NCBI RefSeq assembly: GCF_963676735.1
Contig: NZ_OY781464.1
Span: 4,125,001-4,189,000, forward strand
Direction: 5' to 3'
DNA from: an uncultured Draconibacterium sp.
GTDB lineage: Bacteria > Bacteroidota > Bacteroidia > Bacteroidales > Prolixibacteraceae
DNA length: 64,000 nt
Under the pieces are notes generated by a model, which was not told the origin of the DNA, made no database searches, and saw only the letters and a program-made list of their open reading frames with translations. Shown one piece after another: positions 16,386 through 23,353 of the stretch. The first letter of the stretch is position 1. Each line of letters starts with the position of its first letter. The position numbers and the translations under genes were made by a program.

Positions 16386-18335
16386 ATGAAAACCTTATTT
16401 TTAATGGTCATGCTTACCGCCTTTAGCTTCTTGCTTTCGGCAAAAGATTACACGCTTGAATCCCCTTCGGGAAAAGTACAAATTAAAGTAGCCATCGCAG
16501 ATCAAATCTCCTATTCGGTTTTATTGGATGATCGAGTGATAATTGCTCCGTCGCAGATTTCGATGGAAATTAGTGATGGTACGATATGGGGAAAAGATGC
16601 CAAAGTACGTAAAGCCAAAACCACATCGGTTTCGCAGGAAATTACGCCGGTGGTTCAACGCAAATACGCCAAAATCCAGCATGAATACAAGCAGTTGACA
16701 CTCAACTTTAAGGACTACTCCTTACAGTTCAGAGCTTACGATGAAGGCGCTGCTTACCGCTGGGTTTCTGCCAAAGACGGAGAATATAAAGTTAATAGCG
16801 AATTGGCGAGCTTTGTGTTTCCAAACGATTGCGGGCTTTGGTTTCCGGAAGAGGAAAGCATGTACTCGCACCAGGAACGCGAATACCTGCGCGAAAAACT
16901 TTCGAACATCGGGACCGAGCGTTTTGCTTCAACAGGTTTGTTGGTTGATTGCGGAAACGGCGTTAAAACATACATCTCGGAATCGAACCTGATGGACTAC
17001 CCCGGTATGTTTTTGCGGGGTTGCAATAAAAACGATAAAGCACTTGTTGGAAAATTTGCAGGCGTGGTTTTAGAAAGCGAGCAAACCAGCGACCGCGATG
17101 TAAAACCAACAAAGTATGCCAACTACATTGCCGAATGCAAGGGACCACGCGAGTTCCCCTGGCGGGCAATGGTAATTTCGGAAAACGACGCCCAATTGGT
17201 ACAAAGCGAACTGATTTACAAACTGGCACCCGAGTGCAAAATTGAAAACACCAACTGGATAAAACCCGGCAAAGTAGCCTGGGACTGGTGGAATGCCAAT
17301 AATATTTACGGGGTTGACTTTGTAGCCGGTGTAAACACTCAGACTTATAAATATTACATCGATTTTGCATCGGAATACGGATTAGAATACATTATTCTTG
17401 ACGAGGGCTGGTATGTGCTTTCGGATATAATGCAGTTAGAGAAAGACATGGATGTAAAAGCACTAATCGACTACGGGAAAGAAAAAAATGTTGAAGTTAT
17501 TCTTTGGGTGGTATGGAAAGCATTGGATGACAAACTGGAGGAAGCATTGGATCAGTTTCAGGCATGGGGTGCTGCCGGTATAAAAATTGACTTTATGCAA
17601 CGCGACGACCAGTGGATGGTAAATTTTTACGAAAAAATTGCTGCCGAATGTGCCAAACGCGAGCTGCTGGTTGATTACCACGGTGCCTACAAGCCGAGTG
17701 GCCTGGACCGGGCCTACCCAAATGTGATTTCGTACGAAGGGGTGAAAGGCCTTGAAAATGCCAAATGGAGCAACCTACCCGACCCCGAGCACAATGTAAC
17801 ACTGCCGTTTACACGTATGGTTGCCGGGGCTATGGACTTTACTCCGGGAGCAATGATTAACCGAAACAAAACAAACTTTAACGATGTGTTTACCCAGCCC
17901 ATGAGCCCCGGAACCCGTTGTCATCAGTTGGCGATGTACCCAGTTTTTGAAAGCCCGCTGCAAATGCTGGCCGATAATCCATCGAACTACTACCGCGAAC
18001 CAGAGTGTATGGAATTTCTTTCGGCAGTGCCATCGGTGTGGGACGATACCAAAGTGCTGGCAGCAAAAGTTAGCGATTACATTGCCGTGGCACGTCGCTC
18101 GGGAGACACATGGTACGTGGGGGCCATGACCGACTGGGACGCGCGCGAACTGGAACTAAACATGGATTTTTTGGGAGAAGGAACTTACACCATAAAAGTG
18201 TGGAAAGATGGCCTTAACGCCGATAAACATGCCAGCGATTTTGCGCAGGAAACACTGGAAGTAACCTCATCGTCAACAGTAAAAGTTAAAATGGCACCCG
18301 GTGGTGGCTGGGCGGCTATAATAAAGAAGAAGTAA
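16386..18335 (+). CDS. Glycoside hydrolase family 97
   Basis: Periplasmic or surface glycosidase of 649 residues, the normal length for GH97. It has a signal peptide (MKTLFLMVMLTAFSFLLSA), an N-terminal beta-sandwich beginning YTLESPSGKVQIKV, a central (beta/alpha)8 barrel (GKVAWDWWNANNIYG, YIILDEGWY) and a C-terminal beta domain. Asp402 in GIKIDFMQRDDQ lies where retaining GH97 alpha-galactosidases (such as BtGH97b) have their nucleophile. A glutamate in ISYEGVKG is a candidate acid/base. Inverting SusB-type alpha-glucosidases lack this Asp, so an alpha-galactosidase-like retaining enzyme is the better guess. No SusC/SusD pair is adjacent. A terminator follows. Confidence 0.92.
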   Translation: MKTLFLMVMLTAFSFLLSAKDYTLESPSGKVQIKVAIADQISYSVLLDDRVIIAPSQISMEISDGTIWGKDAKVRKAKTTSVSQEITPVVQRKYAKIQHEYKQLTLNFKDYSLQFRAYDEGAAYRWVSAKDGEYKVNSELASFVFPNDCGLWFPEEESMYSHQEREYLREKLSNIGTERFASTGLLVDCGNGVKTYISESNLMDYPGMFLRGCNKNDKALVGKFAGVVLESEQTSDRDVKPTKYANYIAECKGPREFPWRAMVISENDAQLVQSELIYKLAPECKIENTNWIKPGKVAWDWWNANNIYGVDFVAGVNTQTYKYYIDFASEYGLEYIILDEGWYVLSDIMQLEKDMDVKALIDYGKEKNVEVILWVVWKALDDKLEEALDQFQAWGAAGIKIDFMQRDDQWMVNFYEKIAAECAKRELLVDYHGAYKPSGLDRAYPNVISYEGVKGLENAKWSNLPDPEHNVTLPFTRMVAGAMDFTPGAMINRNKTNFNDVFTQPMSPGTRCHQLAMYPVFESPLQMLADNPSNYYREPECMEFLSAVPSVWDDTKVLAAKVSDYIAVARRSGDTWYVGAMTDWDARELELNMDFLGEGTYTIKVWKDGLNADKHASDFAQETLEVTSSSTVKVKMAPGGGWAAIIKKK

Positions 18336-18362
18336 TATACTGAGAAGTGAGTAATGAGAAAG

Positions 18363-18399
18363 ATGCCATCCTTGAATATTTTTTTGGATGGCATTTTTT
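18363..18399 (+). terminator. Rho-independent terminator after the GH97 gene
   Basis: Arms ATGCCATCC and GGATGGCAT, 14-nt loop, then a T run. A very similar stem ends the M56 gene at 19639-19682. Confidence 0.85.
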
Positions 18400-18413
18400 G
18401 TTTCTATTTCGGA

Positions 18414-18665
18414 AGATACAGCTTTACATTCGTCCGATAGCCTGTATCTTCTGCCAGATAATAATTCTACCCCGCAAGAGGAACATCATCTGACGTAAGA
18501 TAGCCTCCATCTTCCATAAGATTACCTTTATCTTATGCAAGATATACTTTCCGGAACATCAGTTTATGATGATCTGATAAAAGAGGAAGCCAATTGACCA
18601 TAAGATGTAATACATCTTTTATAAGATGATCTTGCTACCCTATAAGATAGCCTTTCTCTGACAAA
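18414..18665. repeat. Array of 12 degenerate 21-bp units (AAGAT-N7-ATCTT dyads)
   Basis: Cutting the sequence every 21 bases from 18414 gives 12 consecutive units, most starting AGAT and many with ATCTT 12 bases later. Perfect dyads are AAGATagcctccATCTT (18497-18513), AAGATtacctttATCTT (18518-18534) and AAGATgtaatacATCTT (18602-18618). Phase is kept exactly across all 252 bp with no indel despite low identity between units. Read leftward as codons it gives a 7-residue pattern x-D-x-x-Y-L-x, but TAG or TAA codons interrupt it three times, so it is not an intact gene. A 28-nt stretch containing the 18602 dyad recurs as its reverse complement in the second array at about 54161-54188. Function unknown. 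Confidence 0.85.
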
Positions 18666-18687
18666 AGAAAAGCTTAAGTCGAACAGA

Positions 18688-19032
18688 CTAATCCTTCACC
18701 CTCATGCTTCGGGCACCTCCTTTTACAAAAAGGAGGATAAGGGCATCGTCCCCTTGGCAAAGGGGGATTAAGGGGGATTGGCAAATGATTATTGATGAAC
18801 ACTTAATAAACATCTAATCCTTCACCCTCATGCTTCTGGCACCTCCTTTACAAAAAGGAGGACAAGGGCATCGTCCCCCCTGGCGAAGGGGGATTAAGGG
18901 GGATTGGTAAATGATTATTGATGAACACTTAATAAACATCTAATCCTCCGCCCCCATACTTCGGGCACCTCCTTTTACAAAAAGGAGGACAAGGGCATCG
19001 TCCCCCCGGCGAAGGGGGATTAAGGGGGATTG
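18688..19032. repeat. Three tandem copies of a 126-bp repeat (third shortened)
   Basis: Copies begin CTAATCCTTC or CTAATCCTCC at 18688, 18814 and 18940, a spacing of exactly 126 bp. Each contains two hairpin-forming pairs: CCTCCTTTT...AAAAGGAGG and CCCCCTTGG...AAGGGGGAT, with GGGGGATTAAGGGGGATT following. The third copy stops at about 19032, some 30 bp before the DUF559 nuclease gene, and lacks the GATTATTGATGAACACTTAATAAA tail of the others. The array of 21-bp dyads ends directly before the first copy. Confidence 0.92.
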
Positions 19033-19064
19033 AATTAAAATTCTTATTTTTAGCTAAAACTCCA

Positions 19065-19454
19065 ATGAAATCCTCCTACAACAAAAATTTAAAACATCTG
19101 TCTCAAAAACTCCGCAAACAAGGAACTAAAGGAGAAGCCATTCTGTGGCGAGATGTATTGAAAGCACGACAGATGAACGGACATCAATTTAACCGCCAAT
19201 TTATTATTAAGGATTACATTGTTGACTTCGTTTGCCGAAAACTAAAGCTTATAATTGAAATTGATGGGTATTCGCATTTTGTAAAATCAGAGGAGGACTA
19301 TATTCGACAAAGCGAGTTGGAAAAACTGGGTTTTACATTTTTACGTTTTACTGAAGCAATGGTAATCTTTCGAATTGATGAAGTTGTGACTGAAATTGAT
19401 TATGCTGTTAGTTGTTTGGAGGAACAATCTGGGAAGACAGGTAAACCAGACTAA
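19065..19454 (+). CDS. DUF559 / Vsr-like endonuclease
   Basis: A 129-residue protein of the DUF559 family (PD-(D/E)xK fold, related to very-short-patch-repair endonucleases). It has a basic N-terminus, AILWRDVLKARQMNGHQFNRQ, the core IIKDYIVDFVCRKLKLIIEIDG with the Asp, Glu and Asp expected to bind metal, and a C-terminal FLRFTEAMV strand. It is flanked by the 126-bp repeat on both sides, and the right-hand repeat begins at 19451, so the repeat itself supplies the TAA stop. Family genes are often found next to GGGGGATTAAGGGGG-type repeats in unrelated bacteria, in my recollection, which suggests a repeat-linked mobile unit. No experimentally known role. Confidence 0.88.
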   Translation: MKSSYNKNLKHLSQKLRKQGTKGEAILWRDVLKARQMNGHQFNRQFIIKDYIVDFVCRKLKLIIEIDGYSHFVKSEEDYIRQSELEKLGFTFLRFTEAMVIFRIDEVVTEIDYAVSCLEEQSGKTGKPD

Positions 19455-19622
19455 TCCTCCGCCCTCATACTTCGGGCACCTCCTTTTGCAAAAAGGAGGA
19501 CAAGCGCATCGTCCCCCTTGGTGAAGGGGGATTAAGGGGGATTGGCAAATGATTATTGATGAACACTTAATAAACATCTAATCCTCCACCCCCATACTTC
19601 GGGCACCTCCTTTTGCAAAAGG
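19451..19622. repeat. One full and one truncated copy of the 126-bp repeat
   Basis: Copies begin CTAATCCTCC at 19451 and 19578 (127-bp spacing), in the same orientation as the left block. The second is cut after CTCCTTTTGCAAAAGGA at about 19622, shortly before the terminator of the M56 gene. The first copy includes the stop codon of the nuclease gene. Confidence 0.92.
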
Positions 19623-19638
19623 ACGATTTGCTGGGCAA

Positions 19639-19682
19639 CAAAAAATGCCATCCCATTTGAGAAAACTCAGCGGAATGGCATT
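19639..19682 (-). terminator. Rho-independent terminator after the M56 gene
   Basis: On the minus strand, arms AATGCCAT and ATGGCATT enclose a long loop and are followed by TTTTTG. It is nearly the same stem as the GH97 terminator at 18363-18399. Confidence 0.75.
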
Positions 19683-19708
19683 TCTTTAACTAAACTGGTT
19701 TAATCCTT

Positions 19709-22306
19709 TTATTGCAGCATAAATTTTACGGTAAACTCCAGCTTTTTGCCTTTAAATTCATCAATCTTCAACCGGGGTAAGGTCGACAGCACCCGTCTGG
19801 CCTCGGTATCAAATTTTTCTTGTGCATCAATAACAGTCGACCCAATATTATCGGTTGGTTTGTAGGCAACCACAACCACCTCATCCACTTTAGTTGCTCC
19901 ATCTGTTTTTTCAGTACCAACATTCGTTATACTACCGTTTTCGCTAAGCTCAACATAAACTTTGCTTACCCCCTCCTGGTTGGCATTGCGCAAATCAAGC
20001 GGATATTTTATTCGTTTAGCAATAAACTTTCGCAGTTCTATTACCGAAGTAATTTCAGCCGATTTGGTGGTAATCAATATCACCCCATCTTTGGCTTCAG
20101 CGCCAAACCTTACCACTGCTGTGGCATCTTTTAAAACTGAAATTGATTCGATATCCTCGGGCTTAATATCATCCATTTCGCCTTCGTACTTTATGCCGTC
20201 AACATAAACAAGTGGTGCTCCTTCAATTTTGGCAGCGTTTTTCGATTTTATTACAATGGCACCATCTTTTGCAGCCGGGCCATATTTTTCGATAGCCGAT
20301 TCGCCCTTTAGTATATTGATCGACTCAATGCTTTCGGCATCGATATCGCTAACTTCGCCGTCGTATTTTTTACCGTCTTTTATAAGCACGGCATTGCGCA
20401 TTTTATTTTTTCCGCGCTCTTTAGTGGTAAAAATTATAACACCGTTCTTGCCCTTTTCGCCGTAAAGGGTTGTTGCACTCTCGTCTTTTAATACCGAAAT
20501 CGACTCGAGCTCTTCTGCCGAAATTTCTTCTACTTTTCCTATCTCTTTCCCATCCAGAATGTACAAGGGAGCCTCCCCGTCTTCATTCGTAATTTTCATA
20601 CTATGTACATCAATGGTAATGTCCTTTTTCTTTCCGGGACCAATAATTTTAATTTCATCGTCCGAGCCACTTCCATCAGCAATCAAGCTTACATCAATTG
20701 CTTTCTCTCCGTTTATTTTCACCTCTTTTGCCTGATAGCCAATCATTGAGAAGACCAGCGTTTGGTTTGCATCTGTTTTTATTTCGTAGTTGCCTGAAAG
20801 ATCGGTAATGGTTCCAACGTTAGAACCTTTTACCAAAACAGCAGCAGCCACTATTGCCTCGCCTTTTTCGTTGGTAACTTTACCGCTTACCTTCAGTTTT
20901 GGTGAAACAGCAACTCCGTATGCCGATTGCTGCGAATCGATATCGCTTCTGGTTAACACCACATTTATTTTTTCTTTGTTAGCCGGAACTTTTTTAAACT
21001 CATAACCCAACATATTAAAAACGAGTACTGCATCTTTGTTGGCAACTCTAATCTCGTAATTACCCTGCATGTCTGATAGGGTTCCTGTGGTGCTACCTTC
21101 AATGAGCACGGCCACTGCCGGAATTGGTTCGCCTTTGTCGTTGGTAATTTTTCCTTTAACAGTAATTTCAGAAATGGTAGTTTCGGCGGTCAGCTGGTCA
21201 AAATCAGCATTGGTGCCCTCCACATAATCGCTGGTGCGAACATAAAACACCGAAGGTTCGCCATTCTCTTTAATATCGATACCATTCGAAACTACATTGT
21301 CTTCAATTCCTAAAGCTTTGGTAATTTCGGCCCCATCAATTCCTTCAGAGAAATCAATGTTTTTCAGGTCAGGATGATCTTGTGGAATCACTACTCCGTC
21401 GACAATAATCTGAACATTTTTTTTGGCCTGAACAAATTCAGTTTTCACCTCTTTGTTCGACAAACCCATTACCAAAATGGCCAGCATGGGCAGCACAACC
21501 AACTGTTTCAGCAGGCTGTACCGGTTTTCTGTTTTCTTTTTCATCATAATAATTCTGTTTTTTAATTGAGAGCCGTTAAGCGCAGTCAAAAAGGGAGCCA
21601 CTCCTTTTTTATGCGCTAAACCCACCATGGCCATTTGGTAAGCTTCGGCATTATTGTTTTTCGTTATTTGGTCATCGGTAAGGTATTCCAGGTTATCGCG
21701 AATGGCCGCTTTTAGCAACCACGCAAAGGGATTAAACCACTGAAACAGAAAAAGAATTTCGGCAAAAAGAATATCGAGTGTGTGATTTTCTCTTACATGC
21801 ACCATTTCGTGGTTTACAATTACTTCAAGGTTGGGGTTGTCAAGCGTTTTCTCCGAAACTACAATTCGCCTAAAAAACGAAAAAGGGTGCACATCTTTTT
21901 TCGTTAGGTTTACTTCGGCACCAAACAATTCTTTTAAGTAGCTAAAGCGTATAATTTTTATGGCTTTGAGGTGCCCCAGCAGTAAATGAACAGCAAACAC
22001 TACTATTCCAAGCAAATAAATTCCCAGCAGGTAATGAAACCACTGGAGTGCAAATGGTTGCCCGGATGCTACTGCTGTTTCGGGTAGGTAGGCAAAACTA
22101 TTGGCTGCATTTACCATCGGCGGCTGAATATACTTAATTCGGGTAAACGTAATTAGCGGAATTAAAAAACTTAATGCCAAAGAAACCGGCAAATAAATGC
22201 GGTTAAACACAAAATGTTTCTGGTGTTGAAACAACGCCAGGTACAGCAAATACAATGCGCCTGCCCCAAGTGCCACCTTCCCGATATAAAACAAGAAACT
22301 TTCCAT
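19709..22306 (-). CDS. BlaR1-type M56 peptidase fused to regulatory, plug-like and TonB C-terminal domains
   Basis: An 865-residue multidomain protein. Residues 1-280 are the membrane-embedded M56 peptidase with four or so transmembrane helices and the zinc motif HEMVH near 168. Two carboxypeptidase-regulatory-like beta domains follow (about 379-450 and 472-545). Three tandem copies, at about 578, 637 and 697, resemble the TonB-receptor plug motif (ESISVLKDESATTLYG, ESINILKGESAIEKYG, ESISVLKDATAVVRFG, each ending in an IITTK-like strand). The last 100 residues resemble the TonB C-terminal domain (IKYPLDLRNANQEG). BlaR1/MecR1 sense a signal and cleave the BlaI repressor, whose gene overlaps by 1 bp upstream. 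It probably links an envelope signal to BlaI. Confidence 0.9.
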   Translation of the reverse strand: MESFLFYIGKVALGAGALYLLYLALFQHQKHFVFNRIYLPVSLALSFLIPLITFTRIKYIQPPMVNAANSFAYLPETAVASGQPFALQWFHYLLGIYLLGIVVFAVHLLLGHLKAIKIIRFSYLKELFGAEVNLTKKDVHPFSFFRRIVVSEKTLDNPNLEVIVNHEMVHVRENHTLDILFAEILFLFQWFNPFAWLLKAAIRDNLEYLTDDQITKNNNAEAYQMAMVGLAHKKGVAPFLTALNGSQLKNRIIMMKKKTENRYSLLKQLVVLPMLAILVMGLSNKEVKTEFVQAKKNVQIIVDGVVIPQDHPDLKNIDFSEGIDGAEITKALGIEDNVVSNGIDIKENGEPSVFYVRTSDYVEGTNADFDQLTAETTISEITVKGKITNDKGEPIPAVAVLIEGSTTGTLSDMQGNYEIRVANKDAVLVFNMLGYEFKKVPANKEKINVVLTRSDIDSQQSAYGVAVSPKLKVSGKVTNEKGEAIVAAAVLVKGSNVGTITDLSGNYEIKTDANQTLVFSMIGYQAKEVKINGEKAIDVSLIADGSGSDDEIKIIGPGKKKDITIDVHSMKITNEDGEAPLYILDGKEIGKVEEISAEELESISVLKDESATTLYGEKGKNGVIIFTTKERGKNKMRNAVLIKDGKKYDGEVSDIDAESIESINILKGESAIEKYGPAAKDGAIVIKSKNAAKIEGAPLVYVDGIKYEGEMDDIKPEDIESISVLKDATAVVRFGAEAKDGVILITTKSAEITSVIELRKFIAKRIKYPLDLRNANQEGVSKVYVELSENGSITNVGTEKTDGATKVDEVVVVAYKPTDNIGSTVIDAQEKFDTEARRVLSTLPRLKIDEFKGKKLEFTVKFMLQ

Positions 22307-22665
22307 TATTTTTTGTCTTTTATCAGTTTTACCAACTCGTCTATCTCCTCTTCCGACAGGTTTTTCTCTTTTACAAAAAAGGCCACAGCACTTTTGTACG
22401 AGTTATCGAAATAATCGCTAACCACCTGGTTCATAAACGAGCGGCGGTAGTCTTCTTTCGAAATAAGCGGAAAATACTGGTAGGTGTTGCCGTATTGTTT
22501 AAAGCCTATCACTCCTTTATCCTGCAACAAACGCACCAACGACGAAATAGTATTGTAGTGTGGTTTAGGCTCGGGATACAACTCAACAATGTCTTTTACA
22601 AATGCTTTTTCCAGTTTCCAGAGGATTTTCATCAGCTCCTCTTCCTTTTTTGTTAGTTTCTTCAT
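22306..22665 (-). CDS. blaI: BlaI/MecI-family transcriptional repressor
   Basis: A 119-residue winged-helix repressor (MKKLTKKEEELMKILWKLE at the start, then PHYNTISSLVRLLQDKGVIG as recognition helix and wing). The C-terminal part is the dimerisation helix region where BlaR1-type proteases cut. Its stop codon overlaps the M56 start by one base, so the pair is one operon as in bla and mec systems. Three 16-bp palindromes at 22744-22799 lie 79 bp upstream of the start and are good candidates for its own operators. No beta-lactamase gene is adjacent, so the regulon is unknown. Confidence 0.93.
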   Translation of the reverse strand: MKKLTKKEEELMKILWKLEKAFVKDIVELYPEPKPHYNTISSLVRLLQDKGVIGFKQYGNTYQYFPLISKEDYRRSFMNQVVSDYFDNSYKSAVAFFVKEKNLSEEEIDELVKLIKDKK

Positions 22666-22743
22666 TTTGCGGACTATTAGTTTTTAGTACTGAGCACAAA
22701 GTACAGGGTACTGAGACTTTTCGAATTACGCAGACAAACATAC

Positions 22744-22799
22744 AACTGATTTTTCAGTTCTGCAACTGTTTTTTCAGTTTTTAAACTGATTTTTCAGTT
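22744..22799. promoter_or_regulatory. Three BlaI-type operators spaced exactly 20 bp apart
   Basis: AACTGATTTTTCAGTT at 22744-22759, AACTGTTTTTTCAGTT at 22764-22779 and AACTGATTTTTCAGTT at 22784-22799. Each is a dyad (AACTG...CAGTT), and the starts are 20 bp apart, placing them on nearly the same helical face. They lie directly upstream of blaI. Confidence 0.8.
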
Positions 22800-22843
22800 G
22801 GTTTGTTTTCAATTCGGCCTGAAGCGTTACCCGGCAAAGCGTT

Positions 22844-23278
22844 TCAAAGCTTTTTACTTAATAGGATACGATGTTCTAAAATGCTGTCTTTTTCTTGAAA
22901 ACCAACAATGGAGTACCCGTTTTTTAGCGCAAAATGTAGCATTGGTTTGAACTTGTTGCGGGTTTTTAAAACCATTGAAGTATAACCTTTGTCCCGGGCC
23001 ATTTGCTCCATTTTCTGGTTTAACCGTTGGGCAATTCCTTTGTTTCGATAGGCAGGGAGCACTCCGCCCAACCAAGAATAAAACGAACCATCGTTGTAGC
23101 GACAATAGCCGATTTTAACGCCAACGGCTGTTGCACCGGAGTAGGCCACCAGAATTATCGGATCGGTTTTTAAGCGCCCCGTTAAGTTCTGTTTTTCAAT
23201 GGGCTCGGCTAATTCCGGAATTTTGCGCAATACCTCAATTGCACAATCGGTATTTTGCTCCTGGCAAACTGAAATCAT
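22844..23278 (-). CDS. GNAT-family N-acetyltransferase
   Basis: A 144-residue GNAT protein with the acetyl-CoA-binding segment GVLPAYRNKGIAQRL near residues 72-86 and the later motif HFALKNGYSIVGFQ. This family acetylates amines in small molecules or proteins; the substrate here is unknown. Length is normal. It sits between the blaI operators and the receptor gene on the same strand and has no evident functional partner. Confidence 0.85.
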   Translation of the reverse strand: MISVCQEQNTDCAIEVLRKIPELAEPIEKQNLTGRLKTDPIILVAYSGATAVGVKIGYCRYNDGSFYSWLGGVLPAYRNKGIAQRLNQKMEQMARDKGYTSMVLKTRNKFKPMLHFALKNGYSIVGFQEKDSILEHRILLSKKL

Positions 23279-23301
23279 AACCGAAAATAATGTTTTTCAA
23301 T

Positions 23302-23328
23302 AAAAAATGCCGCCCAACGAGCAGCATT
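23302..23328 (-). terminator. Rho-independent terminator after the receptor gene
   Basis: On the minus strand, AATGCTGC pairs with GCGGCATT (one G-T pair) around a short loop, followed by TTTTTTA. Confidence 0.75.
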
Positions 23329-23353
23329 TGTATTTGTAAAAAACGTATTATTT

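Noticed and set aside
18414..18665. The 21-bp array as a CRISPR array
   Set aside because: There is no separation into constant repeats and variable spacers, units are only 21 bp, and no cas genes are near.
18688..19622. The 126-bp repeats as an insertion sequence
   Set aside because: No transposase is encoded and no terminal inverted repeats with target duplication are seen; the nuclease is of the DUF559 type, so I describe it as repeat-linked nuclease instead.
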